Below are positions 1-5,669 of a stretch of 8,656 nt of DNA, piece after piece. Source of the stretch: Aquificaceae bacterium (lineage in GTDB: Bacteria > Aquificota > Aquificia > Aquificales > Aquificaceae); NCBI GenBank assembly GCA_015487535.1, contig WFPN01000176.1:1-8656 (forward strand), written 5' to 3'. Under the pieces are notes generated by a model that was given only the letters and a program-made list of their open reading frames with translations, was not told the origin of the DNA and made no database searches. How positions within the stretch are numbered: position 1 is the first letter of the stretch; each line of letters begins with the position of its first letter. A program made the position numbers and the translations under genes.

Positions 1-419
1 GGCCCTTTCTCTTTCGGAGGTTCATCCCCGATTATCTTTATAAGCTCCGTATAGAGCTCGCTCTCCTCCCTGAATATGTCCAGGACTATCCTGTCCGGGT
101 TCCTGAGCTTGAAGTACTTTAGGGAGAAGTCCCTGGGATAGTATAGGACTATCCTCACCCCCCAGGGGTGTCTTCCCACTCTATACCTCATATCAACTGG
201 GAGGCTGAGCTTGGAGACGCTCCTCTCCCCGTAAACGTCTATCACTATCCTTCTGGGGTTCTCGAGGGTGAATATCTTGAAATCCCTACTTTTTGTGAGG
301 TTAAAGACTATCCTTATCTTGCCCTCGTAAACACCGTACTTGCTCCCCTCTATCCTGGCAAAGACGGGCAGGACAATCAGGAGTAGAAGACTAAAACTGA
401 TCAAACTCTTCGGGGACAC
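1..419 (-). CDS. Exported AMIN-domain protein, probably N-acetylmuramoyl-L-alanine amidase (5' part only)
   Basis: The first 139 codons of a leftward gene are present; the 3' end lies outside the window. The chosen start is GTG at 419-417, because a strong Shine-Dalgarno run (GGAGGAGGT, 430-422) lies just before it and it gives a good signal peptide: MSPKS, then a hydrophobic run (about residues 6-20) ending PVFA before Arg22. An alternative TTG start at 404-402 lacks a well-spaced site. After the signal come two related segments, residues 35-64 and 88-117. Each has R-[IV]-V near the start and L-x-N-P-x-R-I-V-x-D near the end, the signature of AMIN, a beta-rich domain that targets periplasmic proteins to peptidoglycan or the envelope. 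AMIN occurs mostly in cell-wall amidases (AmiC type) and also in PilQ-type secretins. The catalytic domain is not visible, so amidase is the likelier guess and is unproven. The gene overlaps the 3' end of the upstream HerA-like gene by 29 bp, suggesting translational coupling. Confidence 0.8.
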   Translation of the reverse strand, partial: MSPKSLISFSLLLLIVLPVFARIEGSKYGVYEGKIRIVFNLTKSRDFKIFTLENPRRIVIDVYGERSVSKLSLPVDMRYRVGRHPWGVRIVLYYPRDFSLKYFKLRNPDRIVLDIFREESELYTELIKIIGDEPPKEKG

Positions 420-2052
420 GGACCTCCTCCTCTGCCTCTTCCTTCTTGGTGGCCCAGGGAGCTAGGGGGAAGGTGATCATCAGTGGGTTCGGGATGTCGG
501 GCTGGTAGAGGATCATGCTCCCCTTCTTGAGCATTATCGCCCTCTGCCTGAAGTTACCTGTGAGGAACTCGTACTCCTTGCTCAGGACCTCAGAGCTGTC
601 GAGCCTCCCCGTAACCTTGATAGCCGCGTTCGCCACTATCCTCTTCTCCACCTCGCTCGCCGTCTGCTGGGCCCCTATCAGTATCACTCCCAAGCTCCTA
701 CCCCTCTCCGCTATGTCGAGCAGTATGTCCTTGATAGGGCTCCACCTGTCCTTTGGGGCGTACTTATTTAGTTCGTCTAGAACCACGAAGATTTTAGGGT
801 AGGGGTTTCCGCTCTCCTCCTTCTCCTTGAAGATCCTCTTCAGGATCGATCCCACCACGAACATCTTGGCTATCCCGTGCAGGTCCGAGATGTCTATTAC
901 GGTAAGCTGGTTAGCCTTCCAGTCTATGCTTCTGGACTGAGAACCGTATATGAGTTGCCTGCAGTGGGAGGCGGCGTGGTGGAACCTTCTAAGGAAGGCG
1001 TAAGCCGTTGATGTTGCCGCGGTACCGAACCACTCCCTGTATCTGTCCGGGTCCGTCTTGCTCTCCTTATCCTCTATGACCTCGTAGAGTATCCTGAGAA
1101 GGTCATCGAGGCTCTCTATCTCCCTACCGTTCTCATCGGTAAGGACGTCCGGCGGGCTTTCTTTCGCGAGCTGCTGGAGCTTATCGGTAACCCTGTCTAT
1201 CACGTAGTGTAGGGAAGAGGTTCCCTCGTCCCCTTCGGTGAAGAGGAACCTGAGAAGCCCCTCCTGGGCAAACTCTTTCATGCTCCAGCAGTATGGGTTT
1301 ATCCTGTCGAGCCTGTCCTTGGTGGCCGGGATCGGGCTTCCGGGCATTTCGGGAGGGGCGAAGAAGCCAACGTTCTTGAAAGGCTCTGGATCTAGGCCCA
1401 TCTTCTTAAAGTCTTCCTCAAACTTCTGGTTGAACCTCTTGTTCTTCTTGTCTATCCAGAGGAGGTCCTTTCCCTTAACGTTGAATATAAGGCCGTGGAT
1501 CCTGTTCCTGTCGTCCGCCTTCTGGAAGATCGAGTAAAGCAAAAAGAGGGCGTAGGAGGTCTTGGTAGCGACCCCGGACATGCCCGAGATCGAAACGTGC
1601 GCACCCTCCCTTCCGTTCAGGAAGTCGTAGTTGAGATACACCACGTCCCCGCTCCTAGAGAGCCCCGCAGGTATCTTTGTCCTCATACCGTCGTAGTAGA
1701 GGGCCTTCTCGAGATCCTTGCCCTGTGCCCTGTAGGCTGGATCTCCCGGAGTAGGAGGTATGTAGATCTCGGGCTCTATCCTCGTTACCATCACCTTGGC
1801 CATGTAGGCTATGTTGGCAGGAACGATACCATCGGTAACGAGCTGGGCCTCGTAGGCGAGCTCGATGCCTTCCAGATACTTCTGAACCTCGTGGACGAGG
1901 CCGTAGAACCTCACCTCTTTCGAGGTCCCGTCCACCTTGGATCTGACAACGACTACGTCGTCCAGCTGGAGGTAGTTCCCGCTCTCTACCCCCACCCAGA
2001 ACTCGAGGGGGTTAGAGGGCTTTGTTCCCAGGACTATACCTATAGGCTTCAT
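391..2052 (-). CDS. HerA-like (DUF87/COG0433) DNA-translocase ATPase
   Basis: A 553-residue ATPase of the HerA/FtsK superfamily. Residues about 1-95 are rich in beta strands and resemble the HAS-barrel that precedes the motor domain in HerA. The ATPase core has a P-loop at about 157-166 (GMSGVATKTS), a Walker B (IFVVLDE, D426 and E427) and the AERGRSLG helix (448-455) followed by IGAQQ (459-463), where HerA proteins carry arginine-finger and sensor residues. The Walker A departs from GxxxxGK[ST]: Thr replaces the last Gly and the loop is one residue longer. The C-terminal tail is acidic (EEAEEEV). Archaeal HerA works as a hexameric translocase with the nuclease NurA in DNA end resection; no NurA gene is visible here, so the partner and role are unknown. 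ATG 2052 has a strong Shine-Dalgarno site, and its ATGA overlaps the hemC stop codon by four bases, placing it in the hemC transcript. Family confidence is high; function is inferred. Confidence 0.88.
   Translation of the reverse strand: MKPIGIVLGTKPSNPLEFWVGVESGNYLQLDDVVVVRSKVDGTSKEVRFYGLVHEVQKYLEGIELAYEAQLVTDGIVPANIAYMAKVMVTRIEPEIYIPPTPGDPAYRAQGKDLEKALYYDGMRTKIPAGLSRSGDVVYLNYDFLNGREGAHVSISGMSGVATKTSYALFLLYSIFQKADDRNRIHGLIFNVKGKDLLWIDKKNKRFNQKFEEDFKKMGLDPEPFKNVGFFAPPEMPGSPIPATKDRLDRINPYCWSMKEFAQEGLLRFLFTEGDEGTSSLHYVIDRVTDKLQQLAKESPPDVLTDENGREIESLDDLLRILYEVIEDKESKTDPDRYREWFGTAATSTAYAFLRRFHHAASHCRQLIYGSQSRSIDWKANQLTVIDISDLHGIAKMFVVGSILKRIFKEKEESGNPYPKIFVVLDELNKYAPKDRWSPIKDILLDIAERGRSLGVILIGAQQTASEVEKRIVANAAIKVTGRLDSSEVLSKEYEFLTGNFRQRAIMLKKGSMILYQPDIPNPLMITFPLAPWATKKEEAEEEVRVPEEFDQF
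422..430 (-). promoter_or_regulatory. Shine-Dalgarno site for the AMIN-domain gene
   Basis: The minus strand reads GGAGGAGGT, ending two bases before the GTG start at 419; the GGAGGA register leaves five bases. It lies inside the last codons of the HerA-like gene (the Glu-Glu-Val stretch of its acidic tail), so the same bases encode protein and recruit ribosomes. It is the main reason for choosing GTG 419 over the in-frame TTG at 404. Confidence 0.65.
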
Positions 2053-2966
2053 GATCTACCTCCGTATATCTCCTCGAGGATCTCCTTCCCTCCCCTCGCA
2101 AGGAGGTTCTCGGCGAGCCTCTCTCCCACAACCTCCGCCTCTTCAATGCTTCCCTCCTCCTTGCCTTCGATAAATTTAGTCCCCTCGAGGTCCGAAATAA
2201 ACCCTTTTATCAAGACCTTACCGTCTCTGACTTCAGCGTAAGCTCCTATGGGGACCTGACAGCCCCCCTCTAGCCTCCTCAGAAAGGCCCTCTCACACTC
2301 GGCCCTGACCCTGCTCTCGAAGTGGTCGAGAGGCCCTATAAGCTCTCTTATCTTCTTATCGTCCTCCCTTATCTCTATCGCAAGGCTTCCCTGGCCCACC
2401 GCGGGGATGAAGTAGTCGAGAACCTCGCTAACCTCCCTTTCATAACCCATCCTCTTCACCCCTGCGTAGGCGAGGATGATCGCATCGTAAAGGCCTTCTC
2501 TGAGCTTCCTCATCCTCGTGTCCACGTTTCCCCTAAGGACCTCTACTCTGAGATCGTTTCTTAACCTCTTTATCTGGACCTGCCTCCTGAGTGATGATGT
2601 TCCTACCTTAGAACTGGGAGGAAGTTCCCTTAGCTTCTTTCCTTCCTTCGAGATCAGAACGTCGAAGGGATCTTCCCTCTCGGTTATAGCTCCCAGGGTT
2701 AGACCCTCAGGTATTATCATGGGAACGTCCTTTAGGGAGTGAACCGCCAGATCTATCCTCCCCTCCAAGAGGGCCTGCTCTATCTCCTTCACAAAGAGCC
2801 CTTTACCCCCTATCTTTGCGAGTGGCGAGTCGAGGATCTTGTCCCCTGTAGTGGTGATCTTCACCAGTTCTACCTCGACACCCCATTTCTTTTCGAGGAA
2901 GTTCTTAACGAAGTTCGCCTGCCAGAGGGCGAGCTTACTTTTCCTGGTTCCTATCCTTACCTTCAT
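2049..2966 (-). CDS. hemC: Porphobilinogen deaminase (hydroxymethylbilane synthase)
   Basis: This cytoplasmic enzyme joins four porphobilinogen molecules into hydroxymethylbilane, the linear tetrapyrrole leading to haem, siroheme and cobalamin. At 305 residues it has the usual family length. Diagnostic motifs are all present: the N-terminal RIGTRKSKLALWQA (4-17), IGGKGLFVKE (52-61), HSLKDVP with the catalytic aspartate D80, GTSSLRR (122-128), LRGNVDTR (144-151), AVGQGSLAIE (189-198), and the cofactor loop EGGCQVPIGA, where Cys236 should carry the dipyrromethane primer. The ATG start at 2966 gives the standard family N terminus (MKVRIGTRKS). A GAGGT lies directly against the ATG, too close for a normal ribosome site, and a perfect TATAAT lies six bases upstream. 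It is the first gene of a leftward unit and overlaps the HerA-like gene by four bases. No other tetrapyrrole gene is in the window. No sign of damage. Confidence 0.97.
   Translation of the reverse strand: MKVRIGTRKSKLALWQANFVKNFLEKKWGVEVELVKITTTGDKILDSPLAKIGGKGLFVKEIEQALLEGRIDLAVHSLKDVPMIIPEGLTLGAITEREDPFDVLISKEGKKLRELPPSSKVGTSSLRRQVQIKRLRNDLRVEVLRGNVDTRMRKLREGLYDAIILAYAGVKRMGYEREVSEVLDYFIPAVGQGSLAIEIREDDKKIRELIGPLDHFESRVRAECERAFLRRLEGGCQVPIGAYAEVRDGKVLIKGFISDLEGTKFIEGKEEGSIEEAEVVGERLAENLLARGGKEILEEIYGGRS
2058..2063 (-). promoter_or_regulatory. Shine-Dalgarno site for the HerA-like gene
   Basis: GGAGGT on the minus strand lies five bases before ATG 2052 and inside the last codons of hemC. 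Together with the ATGA stop-start overlap it supports coupled translation of hemC and the ATPase gene. Confidence 0.65.
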
Positions 2967-2972
2967 ACCTCA

Positions 2973-2978
2973 ATTATA
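2973..2978 (-). promoter_or_regulatory. Candidate -10 box of the hemC promoter
   Basis: The minus strand has a perfect TATAAT separated by only six bases (TGAGGT) from the hemC ATG, so transcription should start at or next to the start codon, giving a leaderless or nearly leaderless mRNA. The -35 is poor: TTTACA at 2997-2992 leaves only 13 bases, and nothing good is seen at 16-18. The adjacent GAGGT would then lie outside the transcript or at its very tip. This is inferred from the sequence only. Confidence 0.45.
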
Positions 2979-2990
2979 TGACCCGGAAGG

Positions 2991-3018
2991 TTGTAAAACC
3001 TGCGAAACTCTGTATCAT
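2991..3018 (+). promoter_or_regulatory. Candidate promoter of moeB/thiF-like gene
   Basis: TTGTAA (2991-2996) and TATCAT (3013-3018) are separated by 16 bases. Each is a partial match to the housekeeping sigma consensus. The -10 box ends seven bases before ATG 3026, and no Shine-Dalgarno sequence lies before that ATG, so the expected transcript is leaderless. The box lies back to back with the hemC -10 box in the 59-bp divergent spacer. Confidence 0.4.
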
Positions 3019-3025
3019 ATTAAGC

Positions 3026-3841
3026 ATGTTCCAGTTTACCGAAGAGCAGATCAAGAGGTACGCTAGGCACATAATCCTGCCCGAGGTAGGCGGCAAAGGA
3101 CAGGAGAAGCTTTTAAAGTCCAAGGTCCTCGTGATAGGTGCTGGAGGCCTGGGATCGCCGGCACTATTTTACCTTGCGGCCGCTGGAGTCGGGACTATAG
3201 GGATAGTGGACTACGACGTTGTGGACTTTTCGAACCTCCAGAGGCAGATTCTCCACACCACCGAGAGGGTAGGCGTTCCCAAGGTGGAGTCCGCCAAGAA
3301 GACCCTCGAGGCTCTGAACCCGGATGTGAAGGTGATCACCTACAACCAGATGGTCAACAAAGAGAACATAATGGACCTGATAAAGGACTACGACATAGTG
3401 CTCGACGGGACCGACAACTTCCCCACCAGGTTCCTAATAAACGACGCCTGCTACTTTGCAGGTAAGCCCCTGGTTTCCGCGGCAATGCTGAGGTTCGAGG
3501 GCCAGTGCACAGTCTTCGACTTCAGGGACAAGGAGAACTCCCCCTGCTACAGATGTCTCTTCCCTGAACCTCCACCACCGGGAATGGTACCCTCCTGTCA
3601 AGAGGCGGGGATCCTCGGCTCGATCGGCGGGATAATGGGGTGCATACAGGCCACCGAGGCGATAAAGGTGCTTCTCGGTATAGGAGAACCGCTCATCGGT
3701 AAACTCCTCGTGATGGACGCCCTCTCGATGGACTTCAGGAAGGTGAAGCTCAGAAAAGATCCCAAGTGTCCTCTCTGCGGTGAGGAGCCTAAGATAAAAG
3801 AACTGATAGAGTACGACCACACCTGCGAGGCAAGGTTCTGA
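3026..3841 (+). CDS. moeB: MoeB/ThiF/HesA-family sulfur-carrier adenylyltransferase
   Basis: An E1-like enzyme that uses ATP to adenylate the C-terminal Gly-Gly of a small sulfur carrier (MoaD for molybdopterin or ThiS for thiamine), preparing it for thiocarboxylation. The 271-residue protein begins MFQFTEEQIKRYARHIILPE, the classic family N terminus. That is why ATG 3026 is preferred to the in-frame ATG 2978, whose 16 extra residues look unlike the family and which would lie in the divergent promoter. It has the nucleotide loop IGAGGLGS (37-44), D62, N70 and R73 (SNLQRQ), K86 and DGTDN (127-131, D130 for Mg-ATP). Zinc cysteines are C174-x2-C177 and C248-x2-C251. C191 (PSCQEAG) matches the E1 cysteine region. 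About 20 residues follow the last zinc cysteine pair and include another Cys (C267). MoeB and ThiF cannot be told apart from sequence alone, and no carrier gene is nearby, so the symbol is provisional. The receiver-like gene follows after seven bases, probably in the same transcript. Confidence 0.9.
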   Translation: MFQFTEEQIKRYARHIILPEVGGKGQEKLLKSKVLVIGAGGLGSPALFYLAAAGVGTIGIVDYDVVDFSNLQRQILHTTERVGVPKVESAKKTLEALNPDVKVITYNQMVNKENIMDLIKDYDIVLDGTDNFPTRFLINDACYFAGKPLVSAAMLRFEGQCTVFDFRDKENSPCYRCLFPEPPPPGMVPSCQEAGILGSIGGIMGCIQATEAIKVLLGIGEPLIGKLLVMDALSMDFRKVKLRKDPKCPLCGEEPKIKELIEYDHTCEARF

Positions 3842-3848
3842 GCTGGTC

Positions 3849-4199
3849 ATGAAAGTGCTTCTCTCGGACTCAAACCTGATAACCTCTTCAAAGGTAAGCT
3901 CCCTCCTGAAATCCCAGGGATGGGAGGTCTTCAGCGCCAGCAGATGGAACAAGGCGAAGGAGATCCTGGAGGCCAACCCGGATATAGAGGCTGCCGTTAT
4001 AAACCTCGAAGGCTTTGGAGGGATCGAGCTTCTGGAGAACTTAAAGAAAGAAAGACCGGATATAAAGGTCGTTGCCTACTGCGGACACAAGAACATCCAG
4101 CTCCAGACCAAGGCCAAGGAGCTTGGGGCTGAGACCGTTGTGCCCAACAGTGTTATAGTCAGCTCCGTGGTGGAGCTTGTAAAGAACCTTACCTCTTGA
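3849..4199 (+). CDS. Small stand-alone pseudo-receiver (degenerate response-regulator) protein
   Basis: A 116-residue protein with the length and alternating strand-helix pattern of a single CheY-like receiver domain and no output domain. It starts MKVLLSDSN, where the usual acidic pair is reduced to Ser6-Asp7. The strand normally bearing the phospho-acceptor reads AAVINLEGFGGIELL, putting Asn52 where Asp is expected. The Thr/Ser position is Cys78 (VVAYCGH), and the usual Lys-Pro region reads VVPNS, with Asn100 in the lysine place. It therefore probably cannot be phosphorylated in the usual way and may act as a constant protein-binding module. Partners are unknown. ATG 3849 follows the adenylyltransferase stop by seven bases with only weak ribosome-site sequence, suggesting dependence on upstream translation. 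Its last 11 bases overlap the end of the opposing lpd gene. The fold assignment is by pattern only. Confidence 0.75.
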   Translation: MKVLLSDSNLITSSKVSSLLKSQGWEVFSASRWNKAKEILEANPDIEAAVINLEGFGGIELLENLKKERPDIKVVAYCGHKNIQLQTKAKELGAETVVPNSVIVSSVVELVKNLTS

Positions 4200-5583
4200 C
4201 CCAGGTTATCGGTCCGTAGTATATCTCCGAAGCTGACTGTCCTATCGCCTCCGACAGCGAGGGATGGGAGTACATCGTCTTGGAGGCGAACTCCACGTCC
4301 TTGTGGTCCCTCATCATGTGGACTACCTGATGGATTAGCTCTCCAGCGTTCGGGCCCACTATGTGGCATCCCAGTATCTTTCCCGTCTCCTCGTCGGCCA
4401 CTATCCTAACGAAGCCCTCGTTCTCTCCATCGTCCATGGCCTTAGGGTTCGTAACGAAGGAGGTAACCCCTACCAGGACCTCGTAATCCTCGTCCTCAGC
4501 CTGCTCCTCGGTAAGGCCCACGCTCGCCACCTCGAAGGCGGAGTATATGATCTTGGGAACGATCCTGTCGTCCCTCTTCCAGTCCGTTCCGCCGAGCATG
4601 TGGTTCACCGCTATCTTGCCCTCGTACATCGCCTTGTGGGCGAGCATAAGGGGAGAGGTTATGTCCCCGCAAGCGTAGATGTTGGGAACGCTCGTCTGGG
4701 AAAGCTCGTTTACCTTTACAAACCCCCTCTCGTCCAGCTCGACCCCTATCTCCTCGAGGCCTATCCCCTTCGTGTTGGGCTTTCTTCCCACCGCAAGGAG
4801 TATGAAGTCCGCCTCTACTTCCGTCCCGTCCGAGAGCTTGGCCTTGATGCCTTCCGAGGTCTTCTCCCAGCTCTCCACAGTTGTCTTGGTCCTTATATCC
4901 ACCCCGAGCTGTTTTAACTTCCTACCCAGGTACCTCGCTGAGTCCTCGGGTATGTCGTCGGAGGGGAGGACCCTACGCTTGAGCTCAACGAGGACTACCT
5001 CCGACCCATACTTCTTAAAGATGTAGGCGAATTCAACTCCTACCGCACCTCCGCCCACTATCAGGATCTTCTTCGGTATGAAGTCTATATCCCATATCTG
5101 ATCGGTGTCCACCACGTATCTCCCGTCTGGGACGAGATCCCCTACGGCCACGGGTCTGGAGCCGGTAGCGAGTAGGATGAACTTGGTCTTTATCGTTACC
5201 TCCGCCCCTTCCACGAATACAGTGTTGGGATCCTTTATAACGCCCCTTCCGTAGATTATGGGAAGGTTTATCTGCTGGGCGAACTTTTTAAAGTTCTCCC
5301 TTATAGTAACCACAACCTCGTCCCTACCCCTCCTCAGACTTCCGTAGTCTAGATCTATCCCCTTAGGTTTTATTCCCCAACGTTCACCTATCTCCAGCTT
5401 GTCAAGTATATGCGCTCCGTGTCTCATGTACTTGGAAGGGATACAACCCTTGTTAAGACAGTTCCCGCCCACGCTCTCGGGGGAGAGTTCCACTAGGACC
5501 GTCCTCATCTTTCTCCTGTAGGCGTATATACCAGCCTCGTATCCTCCGCTTCCAGCTCCTATTATCACGAGGTCAGCTTCCAT
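4189..5583 (-). CDS. lpd: Dihydrolipoamide dehydrogenase (E3-type flavoprotein)
   Basis: A 464-residue FAD disulfide oxidoreductase that reoxidises dihydrolipoyl groups with NAD+, as the E3 part of 2-oxoacid dehydrogenases or glycine cleavage. Visible landmarks in order: FAD loop IIGAGSGG (7-14); redox pair C42 and C47 in GGNCLNKGCIPSK; LLATGSRP (137-144); NAD loop VGGGAVGVE (176-184) with Glu200 ending the next strand, which favours NAD over NADP; LLAVGRKPN (262-270); IYACGD (302-307); and the interface pair H440/E445 in SHPSLSE. Length is normal. Deviations: Asn41 and Lys45 beside the redox cysteines, and YSAFEVASVG (347-356) where most homologues have a Y-T-x-P-E form. No E1, E2, lipoyl-carrier or Hdr gene is nearby, so its complex is unknown; other members of this reductase family are possible but less likely. 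ATG 5583 has GGAGGT six bases upstream and its own promoter. The gene converges on and overlaps the pseudo-receiver gene. Confidence 0.93.
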   Translation of the reverse strand: MEADLVIIGAGSGGYEAGIYAYRRKMRTVLVELSPESVGGNCLNKGCIPSKYMRHGAHILDKLEIGERWGIKPKGIDLDYGSLRRGRDEVVVTIRENFKKFAQQINLPIIYGRGVIKDPNTVFVEGAEVTIKTKFILLATGSRPVAVGDLVPDGRYVVDTDQIWDIDFIPKKILIVGGGAVGVEFAYIFKKYGSEVVLVELKRRVLPSDDIPEDSARYLGRKLKQLGVDIRTKTTVESWEKTSEGIKAKLSDGTEVEADFILLAVGRKPNTKGIGLEEIGVELDERGFVKVNELSQTSVPNIYACGDITSPLMLAHKAMYEGKIAVNHMLGGTDWKRDDRIVPKIIYSAFEVASVGLTEEQAEDEDYEVLVGVTSFVTNPKAMDDGENEGFVRIVADEETGKILGCHIVGPNAGELIHQVVHMMRDHKDVEFASKTMYSHPSLSEAIGQSASEIYYGPITWVKR

Positions 5584-5589
5584 ACCGCT

Positions 5590-5595
5590 ACCTCC
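5590..5595 (-). promoter_or_regulatory. Shine-Dalgarno site for lpd
   Basis: GGAGGT on the minus strand with six bases before ATG 5583 is near-ideal spacing. It fixes the lpd start and contrasts with the divergent polX gene, which has no such site. Confidence 0.7.
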
Positions 5596-5612
5596 GCGTA
5601 TTAGACCTTAAG

Positions 5613-5640
5613 GATATAATGATAACCCAAAGGATTTCAA
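5613..5640 (-). promoter_or_regulatory. Candidate lpd promoter
   Basis: On the minus strand TTGAAA (5640-5635, five of six consensus bases) and TATATC (5618-5613) are 16 bases apart. A start near 5606 would give a leader of about 22 bases containing the GGAGGT. The -35 hexamer coincides with the only candidate -35 of the divergent polX promoter. Confidence 0.5.
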
Positions 5641-5663
5641 AACCCTTATCTCGATGCTAAATT
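5635..5663 (+). promoter_or_regulatory. Candidate polX promoter
   Basis: TAAATT (5658-5663) lies six bases before the polX ATG at 5670. A weak -35, TTTCAA (5635-5640, three of six consensus bases), is 17 bases upstream and is the complement of the lpd -35. No Shine-Dalgarno sequence precedes the ATG, so the mRNA is predicted to begin at or next to the start codon. The -10 evidence is modest and the -35 evidence is poor. Confidence 0.35.
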
Positions 5664-5669
5664 AATCTC

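Noticed and set aside
168..386. Open frame of 72 codons on the plus strand at the left edge
   Set aside because: It is antisense to the AMIN-domain gene, which has a strong ribosome site, a signal peptide and family motifs. The plus-strand product resembles nothing and has pyrimidine-rich codons unlike the real genes.
391..2052. HerA-like gene as part of an anti-phage defence module
   Set aside because: Its neighbours are hemC and an exported AMIN protein, with no nuclease, SIR2, DUF4297 or other defence-type gene visible, and no sign of a mobile island.
1495..2241. A 248-codon plus-strand open frame
   Set aside because: It lies opposite the HerA-like gene and the 3' end of hemC, both with clear motifs. 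Its composition (many His, Val, Leu, Arg from antisense codons) is typical of a shadow frame.
2978..3025. Upstream ATG 2978 as the start of the MoeB/ThiF gene
   Set aside because: The added 16 residues do not look like the family. The ATG lies within the hemC -10 box and has no ribosome site, while ATG 3026 gives the standard N terminus and fits the -10 box.
3434..3976. A 180-codon minus-strand open frame
   Set aside because: It is antisense to the zinc-site half of the MoeB/ThiF gene and to the pseudo-receiver start, with no ribosome site or family motif.
4150..4260. Intrinsic terminator between the convergent genes
   Set aside because: No stable hairpin followed by a T run was seen on either strand around this junction, and the genes overlap, leaving no spacer.
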